DNA from: Candidatus Obscuribacter sp.
GTDB taxonomy: Bacteria; Cyanobacteriota; Vampirovibrionia; Obscuribacterales; Obscuribacteraceae
Direction of reading: 5' to 3'
NCBI GenBank assembly: GCA_016712465.1
Contig: JADJQZ010000001.1
Span: forward strand, 4,402,001-4,466,000
Length of the DNA: 64,000 bases
Under the pieces are notes generated by a model. That model had not been told where the DNA came from. It saw only the letters and a list, made by a program, of their open reading frames with translations, and did no database searches. Every line of letters starts with the position of its first letter. Position 1 is the first letter of the stretch. The position numbers and the translations under genes are program-made. Shown here in pieces: positions 56,809 to 64,000 of the stretch.

Positions 56809-58881
56809 GTGCAAAATCGGATTCTGGCGTCCGCTCTTCTAATCGCCTGCCTGCAGGCCCAGAGCTTTGCTGCGCTGGCGCAGGTCAGCGAGGACACCCC
56901 AGGGGATGCCAAGCTAGAGCCGGGGCAATTGCAACCGCTCCGGAAAAAACCATTTTGGGAAAAACCATTTTTGGATAAACCGTTTTCGGAAAAGCCCTTT
57001 GTTGTTAAACCGATAACGGTTAAGCTCTCAGGAAAAGCCGGACTAATCGCCGCAAACCCAACTAGCTCAAAGCATTCAAGCGCCGGCGCCACAAAATCAG
57101 CCCCTCATGCCGGGAAGGGTGCGACCGGTAAGCCCGGCGGCGGACCGTCCGGCGTTAGCCATACCACCGGCGCACCAGGCGAAGGCAACCGAGCCGCCGC
57201 GGTCGAAAACAAACCCATCCGAGACAAATGGGCGGTTGTAATTGGCATTGACAAGTTCAAAGACAAACGCATTCCCTCTTTGCAATATGCCTCAAAGGAT
57301 GCCCGGGATTTCGCCGCTTATCTAATTAAGGAGGGCAATTTCGCAGCCGACCACGTTCTCTTGCTTACCAACGAAGAAGCCACCGAAAATGCCATTCAAA
57401 GAGCCGTCGGCGACGACTGGTTACCGAGGCGCGTTTTGGAAGACGACGTGGTGCTGGTATTTGCCTCTACCCACGGCAGCCCCAAGGAAATGGACGTGGC
57501 AGGGGAAAACTTCCTGGTTGCTTACGACACCGATGTGGACAATCTCTTTTCTTCGGCAATCGAACTGCAAGATCTGGCCACCACCATACGCCGCCGCACC
57601 GCCTGCGACCGCGTCATCGTCATGCTCGATGCCTGCAACAGCGGAGCCGCCGAGGTGGGCGGCAAAGGATTTTCACGCTCTCAAAACTTCGATGTCGGTA
57701 GTATCGCCGGTGAAGGCACAATCGTTATCTCATCAAGCCGTGCCAACGAAAAATCGTGGGAATCAAAACGCTATCAAAACGGTGTATTCACACATAATCT
57801 AATGTCCGCGTTGAAGTGCAAAGGACCTGGCACCAAACTGTCGGAAGCCTACGCGGCACTGCGCGATCTGGTGGCGCAAGAAGTACAGTTCGACAGACGG
57901 GCGCCCCAAAATCCCGACATGAAGATGCGCTGGAATGGTACTGAACTGGCCATGATGGCACCACCGACTAGACCACGGCAAACCGAGCCCTATACAAAAG
58001 AAGCAGTCACTCAAGAGGCGGCGCCTGTAGCAGTGAAACAACAAGCGGCCACAAGCACCGCAGCAACGGCCAGTCCTGCCGTCCAGCAAAATGCATCAGC
58101 CGGCGGCGGCACAAAAACCGATGCCCAGCCAGTTGCTTCAGTGACAGGCGGCACAAAGCCAGACTCCCAGCGAGTGGCATCAGCCTCTGGCGGCACTAAG
58201 AGCGATAACGCCAGTTCCGGCGCAACATCAACCACGAGCCCGGGCTCCACAGGCAAAGGCACAGTTGCCACTACCGGCACTACCGCCACCAGCACCACCC
58301 CGGTAACGGCGTCGAAGGTCCTTGGCATTGCACCATTTGGCGCCATCTTCGAGAAGATGGTCACCTACTCTTCCCAGGGCGTGCTCTGGGGTGTGATCAA
58401 CAGTCCCGATGAGCTGACCGACTTGCCACTCACCCTGGGTGACAAAGTTGAGGCCGAGCTGGCAAAACAACTGGGCACCAATATCAAAGTCATCAACCAG
58501 AACAAGACCAGCAATGAGATAAGGCTCAAGTTTCCCTACCTTGAAAAAGAGCGCTATCTCAATTTGAGCGGCTGGAACGAAGATGCCTTCAAAGCCATAG
58601 GCACCGCCGTCTCTGAGCGATACCTGCTCACAGGGGTCGTGGATGAAATCATGTGGCGCCCCACCAGATGGTCCAACCGCTATACATTTACAGTTTCTGC
58701 CCGCATCGTCGACTTGCAGACGGGCAAGACCATGGCCCGTGTAGATCGCCTCACCGTGGGCAAAGCACCATGGACGGCAGATACCAGCGGCGGCAAGAAA
58801 TACTTTGAAAACGAAGTGCTGCCGGAAGCGGCAAAACTACTGGTAACGGCACTCATAAAGCAGATGAAGGATCAATGGTAG
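56809..58881 (+). CDS. Secreted caspase-fold (peptidase C14) protein with CsgG-like tail
   Basis: GTG 56809 has GGAG in register and gives a signal peptide (RILASALLIACLQAQSFAALAQ); ATG 56797 is the longer choice. An N-terminal stretch repeats (W/L/S)xKPF. The caspase domain (about 145-400) begins WAVVIGIDKFKD; His226 (in ASTHGS) and Cys280 (in LDACNSGA), counted from 56797, form the dyad. A Thr/Ala/Ser-rich linker with GGTKxD repeats leads to a C-terminal domain (LGIAPFGAIFEK…, YLLTGVVDEIMW) that looks like outer-membrane assembly proteins of the CsgG type. A protease acting in the envelope. Confidence 0.88.
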   Translation: MQNRILASALLIACLQAQSFAALAQVSEDTPGDAKLEPGQLQPLRKKPFWEKPFLDKPFSEKPFVVKPITVKLSGKAGLIAANPTSSKHSSAGATKSAPHAGKGATGKPGGGPSGVSHTTGAPGEGNRAAAVENKPIRDKWAVVIGIDKFKDKRIPSLQYASKDARDFAAYLIKEGNFAADHVLLLTNEEATENAIQRAVGDDWLPRRVLEDDVVLVFASTHGSPKEMDVAGENFLVAYDTDVDNLFSSAIELQDLATTIRRRTACDRVIVMLDACNSGAAEVGGKGFSRSQNFDVGSIAGEGTIVISSSRANEKSWESKRYQNGVFTHNLMSALKCKGPGTKLSEAYAALRDLVAQEVQFDRRAPQNPDMKMRWNGTELAMMAPPTRPRQTEPYTKEAVTQEAAPVAVKQQAATSTAATASPAVQQNASAGGGTKTDAQPVASVTGGTKPDSQRVASASGGTKSDNASSGATSTTSPGSTGKGTVATTGTTATSTTPVTASKVLGIAPFGAIFEKMVTYSSQGVLWGVINSPDELTDLPLTLGDKVEAELAKQLGTNIKVINQNKTSNEIRLKFPYLEKERYLNLSGWNEDAFKAIGTAVSERYLLTGVVDEIMWRPTRWSNRYTFTVSARIVDLQTGKTMARVDRLTVGKAPWTADTSGGKKYFENEVLPEAAKLLVTALIKQMKDQW

Positions 58882-58889
58882 AGACACAA

Positions 58890-58990
58890 GTAAAGACCAG
58901 TAGCAGAGACAGAGACGGAATAGGTAAGAACCCGTAGCAGAGTCAGAGACGTAACAGGTAAAGACCAGTGGTAGAAATGCAAGAGGAGCA
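58890..58990 (+). repeat. 34-bp imperfect direct repeat, three copies, leading into the sirtuin gene
   Basis: GTAAAGACCAGTAGCAGAGA-type units begin at 58890, 58924 and 58958. The third copy carries the GTG start of the sirtuin gene, so its translation start was created or moved by the duplication. Confidence 0.75.
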
Positions 58991-59810
58991 GGTCCAAGAA
59001 AAAATCGAGAAGGCCGCCAGGCAGATCTCCTCGGCGCAAACTTTGATTATCACTGCCGGTGCCGGCATGGGTGTAGACTCCGGACTGCCGGACTTTCGCG
59101 GCACCGAAGGCTTCTGGCAAGCCTACCCTCTCTATGCAAAACTGGGGCTCAACTTCTCGCAGATGGCCACCCCTCAGCACCTGACCCACGATCCCACCTT
59201 CGGCTGGGGCTTCTACGGGCATCGCACAAACCTCTATAGAGAGACCGTGCCCCATGAAGGTTTCGGCATTTTGCTTAACTGGATAAAACGCTTCAACCTG
59301 GACTACCATGTGGTGACATCAAACGTGGACGGGCAATTTCAAAAAGCCGGATTTGATGAAGACAGGATAGTCGAGATTCACGGCTCGATTCACCACCTGC
59401 AGTGCTGCGAGCCCTGCAAGCCGGTGCTCTGGAAAAACGAGCACAAGTTTGAAATTGATTTTGAAACCATGCGCGCCGCCAGTTATCCCCTCTGCAAGTT
59501 CTGCGGTGAAACAGCCCGCCCCAACGTGCTTATGTTCGGCGACTTTCAATGGTTGCCGGAGAGAAGCAACAACCAGGAGCGGCGCCATGTTGCTTGCCGA
59601 CATTCCATAGAACACCTGGCAATAATCGAACTGGGAGCAGGCAAAGCCATTCCGAGCATCAGGTGGAAGGGGGAGCAAATGGCTCGCAACAACCCCGGCA
59701 GCCTGATTCGCATCAACCCCAGGGAGCCGCAGGTACCAAGCGGGCAAATATCGATACCCCTCACGGCTCTAGAGGCACTGCGGCGCATCGATGCCAAGTT
59801 GAAAGGCTGA
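58968..59810 (+). CDS. SIR2-family NAD-dependent deacetylase
   Basis: 280 residues. NAD-binding ITAGAGMGVDSGLPDFRG, TSNVDGQFQKAGF, the catalytic His in EIHGSIHHLQC, and zinc Cys residues (CCEPC and CKFCG). The adenine-site loop reads IELGAGKAIPS and the end LIRINPREP. It removes acyl groups from lysine using NAD. GTG 58968 or ATG 58977 may start it. No neighbours of clear relation, although it follows the caspase gene on the same strand. Confidence 0.92.
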   Translation: MVEMQEEQVQEKIEKAARQISSAQTLIITAGAGMGVDSGLPDFRGTEGFWQAYPLYAKLGLNFSQMATPQHLTHDPTFGWGFYGHRTNLYRETVPHEGFGILLNWIKRFNLDYHVVTSNVDGQFQKAGFDEDRIVEIHGSIHHLQCCEPCKPVLWKNEHKFEIDFETMRAASYPLCKFCGETARPNVLMFGDFQWLPERSNNQERRHVACRHSIEHLAIIELGAGKAIPSIRWKGEQMARNNPGSLIRINPREPQVPSGQISIPLTALEALRRIDAKLKG

Positions 59811-59845
59811 GCACCGGCGACAACTAATATCTTTCCAGCAACAAG

Positions 59846-60526
59846 CTAATAGGGGAATTTCTTGCCGTCAACTAAGTAGCCGTCTTCCTCGAGGTGCAAT
59901 ATGCTTTTTTCGGGGACGAGGGAGCTGACTATGCTGTTTTTCACGAAGCTTTCAAGCAACATTGAGCAAACAAAGATTACACCAATGGCAAAGACAAAAA
60001 GCAGTCGGTGCATCAAGGTAGCACCACTCCGCATGCGCAAGAAGTAAAAGGCGACAGTAAAGGGAATGAGAGCAAAGGCTCCGACAATATTCATGATAGA
60101 CGGTAGAAAGAGACGATTTGGTTCGACACCAGGAACCAGCACGGCTTCTTCAACCTTGTCTGGCGAATAGTGCGCCTTATGCTTGGAACCAACCGGAAAC
60201 CGCCCGGCGATAGTTTCGGCCACTTCCTGGCTTTTGGCTACTCCATCTAAGGCATTGCTGAAGGCCATGCGTTCACCCTCGCAGGCACGACCGTTTACCG
60301 AATATGAGTAAGTGACCTTTGGTTTGAAGGTCTGGCGCCCTTTGCTGGCTTTTCCAGTAGCAACGCTGCTACTTGTGATGACGGCATCGGCAGTGGGCCA
60401 GGCCACACTGGCTGCCATTTTCTTGACTTCTTTCAGGTCAGAATCGAGCCCAGTGAAGCCGGTAAAGCCAAGGTAACCGGCTAAACCGAGAAAGAAGACA
60501 AGCACTAAGATTGATATCTTCGACAT
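59846..60526 (-). CDS. DUF3592 membrane protein
   Basis: 226 residues with an N-terminal helix, an extracytoplasmic domain (SWPTADAVITSSSV-like, VTYSYSVNGRACEGERMAF, VGSKHKAHYSPDKVEEAVL) and two further helices, as in DUF3592 proteins. Function unknown. Confidence 0.8.
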   Translation of the reverse strand: MSKISILVLVFFLGLAGYLGFTGFTGLDSDLKEVKKMAASVAWPTADAVITSSSVATGKASKGRQTFKPKVTYSYSVNGRACEGERMAFSNALDGVAKSQEVAETIAGRFPVGSKHKAHYSPDKVEEAVLVPGVEPNRLFLPSIMNIVGAFALIPFTVAFYFLRMRSGATLMHRLLFVFAIGVIFVCSMLLESFVKNSIVSSLVPEKSILHLEEDGYLVDGKKFPY

Positions 60527-60564
60527 CAGGGAAATCTTAGCATACTGCCCTGAAGCAATAGAAC

Positions 60565-60613
60565 GCCGCAGAGCAACAGTTTCGCCTTATTGCCGGCGCT
60601 ATTGCTCTGCGGC
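60565..60613 (-). terminator. Hairpin terminator of the alpha-2-macroglobulin gene
   Basis: Twelve-base arms GCCGCAGAGCAA and TTGCTCTGCGGC, with an inner GGCG/CGCC stem, stand 23 bases behind the stop at 60637. On the minus strand a weak T-rich stretch (TTCTATT) follows. Confidence 0.7.
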
Positions 60614-60636
60614 ATTATCCAAATCATTGCACCAAC

Positions 60637-63600
60637 TTACTTTGCGGCAATCTCCACTTGCAGACCGTCCACCCATTGCTTGTGCTCATCGCAGTAATAG
60701 AGATAGCTACGGCTGGCAGGACCGGTGTACGAACCCGGAACGGCGGCAATCAAGCTGATGGGAATTTCCACCCGCGCTTGCTCCGGCAGGGTGCGCCAGT
60801 AGAGCACAACCTCGCGACCGAGCACTTCATAGGCGTCGATCTTGCCTTTCTTGACCAGTTCTTTGAGCTGATCATGGCGGGGTTCGAGTCCGCCCGGAAG
60901 ACCTACGATAGCCATCGGGGTGGGCAAGACTTCCTTCTCTTTGTTGGTGATGACGACGTTCGCTTCCGTAGCGGCGCCTTCAGTCAACTTGGTCTGAGCG
61001 AGAGCTACTTTCATGTCCAGCTTGCACTTGTCGGAGGTCTGGGGAGTGACGGCATTGTACTTGACCGCCATGGAATATGGCATGGCAGAACCACCGTCCA
61101 TACGCAGCTCCAGTTTGTGCTCGCCAGGCGGAAGTAGTTCGGACAGGTCGGGCAAAGTGATAGCACCCTCGGTGGCAGGTGTGAAGGCCGCCCAGTCGCC
61201 TACGGATTGACCATCTACAAAGACCCGCACTTTTCCAGGCGCCTTCGGTCTGGCTCTCAGCTGGTCGTAGTGCACAATGGCTCTCAAGGCCAGCACCGTC
61301 GACTGCGTTGAACCGTAACGTCCGGCCTTGCAAGAATCAGCCAGGAACTTGATGGACTTCTCCACATTGCCGGCGTACTCAGGTTCGCGCATCCAGGCAA
61401 GGGTAGCCAGCGCTGCCCCTTCCACAGCCAGTGCTTCGCCGTCGCTGCCCACAATCGAGCTTTTCACATCGGCAATACTACCGTCGGGCTTCTGCTTGGC
61501 GGCAAGTTTCGCCATCAGCTTCTTCGCTTCCGCCTTGTCACCGGACAGATGAAGGGCATTGGCCGCCAGTGCCACCACATAATTATTCTGGCTTACGGCA
61601 GAGGCGCTCTTGAGGCTGCTTATCTCAGGAGCCAGGTCGCTTGCCGGCTGACCGGTCTCAAGCATAGCCCAGAGTATGTAGGCATTAGAGCAATCTTTGT
61701 CTTCAATCCAGGTGTGCAGGGCGCGGCGCTTGCGAGAGAAGCCGCCCTTGCCGTCTCTTTGCTTGAAGAGCCAGGAACGGGTGGAGGCGATCATGTTCTT
61801 ATCAACCTCGCGTACCTGGGCCATGTCGGTGAAGTGCATGAGTCCAAAGGCAGTGAGAGCCTCGTGCCCGGGATTTTCACCGAACCACTCATAGCCTTTG
61901 TCGGGGCACCAGAAACTGACCAGCTTTTTATAGCCATCATCGAGTTTCCGCTTGGAAGTTTCCACCAGCTTGGGGTTAACGCCCGTATGAGAGAGGAAAT
62001 ATTGCTGGGCCATGGTGAGGGGATAACTGGTGGAGCAGGTCTGTTCGAAACAACCATAGGGGTCCTGGATGAGGCGTTCCATAGCTTCCGTCATATTGGC
62101 CAGGGGAGTTGGATAAACTGCCGTCTTGGAAGACATGCTGCCGACGACGAGGGCACCGGGGATGGTGATTGTATGAACCACCGGCTTACCGGGTTCGAGG
62201 ATACCGCCAAAGCACTGCTCGATGGGGAAACCCTTGGGCTTGACCGAGATGCTTCTGGTGACACTGTCGGCATACTGACCGGATCTGGCGGAGAGCGCAA
62301 AGGGACTGGTGCCGTTGCCCGCACCAATATCTATAGGTTGGATGTAGCGCACCCTACCCCCGGCACCAATAGTAGTGCCATTCTTCAAAAGAGCGGGCAG
62401 TTTGAAGTCACCGGGCAGGCCCACGTTAATATCGGGGGAAGCCAGCTCGCTACTGGTGGCATTGACAAGACTGATGGGCAGCAAAACGCGGTCGCCGGCT
62501 GTCACTTCCAGGGGCATTTTCAGCTCGGCATAAAATGGCTGCACCGACTCCACACCAATATCGGCAGCACCGACGGAGCCATCACCGGCGAAGGCATCGG
62601 CAAAGACTCTAAAAGTGCTGACGCTATCGTTCAAGCCAAAGCTAATGGTGGCTTCACCGGTGGCAGCATCAGTTTTGACGCCGCTGTTCCAGAAGAGAGT
62701 TTCGCTGAAATCTATGCGGTCACCGGGCTTTCTGTCGGCTCGCACCGCGAAGGCGTATTCACGCACAAAGACCAGGTTATTCATGCCTCCAGGCATGGCA
62801 CTGATCTCGTCGGCTGCAAACTCGGCGTCGGCAATCATCTGCTTCCTAGCGCGACTGGCAGCTACACCCATGGCGTTCTGCAACTGCACCCTTTCTTCAG
62901 CCGGTGCAGCCTGCCTCATGTCCTGGAGCATAGCGATCTTATTCACGTCTTTGTCGAGGCCAAGCTGCTCCACTTCAGCCTTGACCTCGCCGCCCTTCCC
63001 GGCCGCCTTTTCTTGCAGAGCGGCAAAGCGATCGGGAGCGGCATTGGCTTTAAGCTGAGCCGGTGGCGGCGCTGGAACCGGTACAGGCTGAGCAGCGCCC
63101 ATGGCCATGGGTGCTGCTACCATATTCCCGGCGAAACCGCCAGGCATGGCCAGAGGAGCACCCCGAAAGCGCATCATGCCGTCTTCCTTCATGGCTCTCA
63201 TCACTTCATGGCGGGCTTGAATCTTGAGTGCCACCAGACGCCTTGATTTATCTCCGTTTGCCTCGATAAACTTGGCCAGATCCATAAGGGCAAAGCGCCG
63301 CCAGCCCTGGGTACCCAAGAGCAAGTCGGTGGCAAGAGGCGCTTTAGGGTTCTTGGAATCGAGATAAACATGGGCATCGGCCAGGTCGTCAACCTCACTT
63401 TCCAGGAAGGCCATAACCGGCAACTGTGGAGCTTGCTCGCGCTTTTCAATCATTTCAAGCACGCTATCGTCAGTAACGGTAACGCCTACCACGGCTGAAA
63501 CCGGCTTGCCGTTTTCATCGGTGGCTTTTACCGTCAGCTTGGCATTGTCTCCGGGCACATAGGTTTTCTTGTCGGCGCGGATACTCACCTTGAGGGGATG

Positions 63601-64000
63601 GGCCGGCTGGCGGAAAACAAGACGCTCCGCCAGTGGCACGTCTTTGTCGCTCCAGACAGTAGCCGTCAAAACGCCCTCGGCGTCAGCAGGCACCTGAAAG
63701 GAAACAGGCAAGAGGGTACCGGGCTTCACATCGGAGCGTTTGGACAAATCCACCTGGCACTCTGAAATTGGCTTCTCACACTTAGAGAGGGTGACGCTGA
63801 ATTTCTCATGGGTAGATCCAACCAGCACCGTTACCGGCTCTCCCTTAGGGCTGACATCCTGAGCTGCGCGCAAGAGAGCGCCGGCCGCCTGGGCGGACGG
63901 AAGCGGGTACTGCGTCTTAATTCCGGCAGGCTGGCTCACCGTCAGGTAGTATTCCTTACCGGCCTCGGGCGTAAACTGAAAGCGCCCCCGCCCCTCGTGC
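60637..64000 (-). CDS. Bacterial alpha-2-macroglobulin, 5' end beyond the right edge
   Basis: The frame is open to the window edge, so the N-terminus and any lipobox are missing. Visible: ADKKTYVPGDNAKLTVKAT (macroglobulin domain strand), a Pro/Ala-rich insert (PVPVPAPPPAQLKANA), the bait-side region and the thioester motif GCFEQTCST with Cys and Gln of CxEQ, followed by the alpha-alpha toroid (GYEWFGENPGHEALTAFGLM) and the C-terminal receptor-like part. Such periplasmic proteins trap proteases, often with penicillin-binding protein 1C. The thioester puts it in the reactive class. Confidence 0.93.
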   Translation of the reverse strand, partial: HEGRGRFQFTPEAGKEYYLTVSQPAGIKTQYPLPSAQAAGALLRAAQDVSPKGEPVTVLVGSTHEKFSVTLSKCEKPISECQVDLSKRSDVKPGTLLPVSFQVPADAEGVLTATVWSDKDVPLAERLVFRQPAHPLKVSIRADKKTYVPGDNAKLTVKATDENGKPVSAVVGVTVTDDSVLEMIEKREQAPQLPVMAFLESEVDDLADAHVYLDSKNPKAPLATDLLLGTQGWRRFALMDLAKFIEANGDKSRRLVALKIQARHEVMRAMKEDGMMRFRGAPLAMPGGFAGNMVAAPMAMGAAQPVPVPAPPPAQLKANAAPDRFAALQEKAAGKGGEVKAEVEQLGLDKDVNKIAMLQDMRQAAPAEERVQLQNAMGVAASRARKQMIADAEFAADEISAMPGGMNNLVFVREYAFAVRADRKPGDRIDFSETLFWNSGVKTDAATGEATISFGLNDSVSTFRVFADAFAGDGSVGAADIGVESVQPFYAELKMPLEVTAGDRVLLPISLVNATSSELASPDINVGLPGDFKLPALLKNGTTIGAGGRVRYIQPIDIGAGNGTSPFALSARSGQYADSVTRSISVKPKGFPIEQCFGGILEPGKPVVHTITIPGALVVGSMSSKTAVYPTPLANMTEAMERLIQDPYGCFEQTCSTSYPLTMAQQYFLSHTGVNPKLVETSKRKLDDGYKKLVSFWCPDKGYEWFGENPGHEALTAFGLMHFTDMAQVREVDKNMIASTRSWLFKQRDGKGGFSRKRRALHTWIEDKDCSNAYILWAMLETGQPASDLAPEISSLKSASAVSQNNYVVALAANALHLSGDKAEAKKLMAKLAAKQKPDGSIADVKSSIVGSDGEALAVEGAALATLAWMREPEYAGNVEKSIKFLADSCKAGRYGSTQSTVLALRAIVHYDQLRARPKAPGKVRVFVDGQSVGDWAAFTPATEGAITLPDLSELLPPGEHKLELRMDGGSAMPYSMAVKYNAVTPQTSDKCKLDMKVALAQTKLTEGAATEANVVITNKEKEVLPTPMAIVGLPGGLEPRHDQLKELVKKGKIDAYEVLGREVVLYWRTLPEQARVEIPISLIAAVPGSYTGPASRSYLYYCDEHKQWVDGLQVEIAAK

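Noticed and set aside
61549..63246. A 565-codon plus-strand frame
   Set aside because: It is the complement of the alpha-2-macroglobulin gene, which has the thioester and domain pattern; the plus frame shows no family features.

Overview
The window reads as a chromosomal segment of a Gram-negative-type bacterium of middling G+C. Apolipoprotein N-acyltransferase and an O-antigen-ligase-like protein imply an outer membrane with lipoproteins and surface glycans. A Hanks-type kinase with an outer domain, a caspase-fold protease, an alpha-2-macroglobulin and many short tandem minisatellites fit an environmental bacterium with a large genome. An Obscuribacterales/Melainabacteria-like origin is possible, but I cannot assign the taxon from this sequence.

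Left flank (1-2,700): the N-terminal part of lnt, running off the edge, and a divergent polysaccharide polymerase/ligase-like membrane protein. Accessory region (about 2,980-41,300): it opens with the 3' part of a tRNA-Leu(CAG) that has lost its 5' part, the usual scar of an island integrated at a tRNA gene. It then carries a decayed DUF4379-like fragment, an HNH nuclease plus SF2 helicase pair, and an FAD-dependent oxidoreductase. Three IS21-like elements follow, one nested inside another with a clear 6-bp target duplication. Next comes a large DNA phosphorothioation (PT) locus. Its modification genes sspB, sspC, sspD, sspA and a PT-associated methyltransferase-like gene lie on the + strand from about 28.1 to 36.0 kb. 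The restriction genes of the SspFGH/DptFGH type run divergently on the - strand (18.9-27.6 kb). A GIY-YIG nuclease gene overlaps a DGQHR (DndB-like) gene just beyond (17.0-18.8 kb), next to an unknown gene. The island side ends with a DprA-like protein paired with a ComF-type phosphoribosyltransferase (39.4-41.3 kb), another plausible defence pair.

Right part (41.8-64 kb) looks like host chromosome: TPR proteins, a serine/threonine kinase, a glycerol-dehydrogenase-like enzyme, a frameshifted radical SAM gene coupled to a gene with an L7/L12-like tail, a class A beta-lactamase, a SulP transporter, a secreted caspase-fold protein, a sirtuin, a DUF3592 membrane protein and an alpha-2-macroglobulin running off the right edge. 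Its intergenic spaces hold several minisatellites (16-bp period twice, 25-bp, 34-bp).

How the parts work together: in the PT locus SspA supplies sulfur, SspD activates and transfers it, SspB nicks DNA and SspC provides ATPase function, so self DNA is marked. SspFGH attack DNA lacking the mark. The GIY-YIG/DGQHR pair may be a second, mark-sensing effector. Frameshifts are concentrated in the IS21 genes and one radical SAM gene; the long defence genes are intact.
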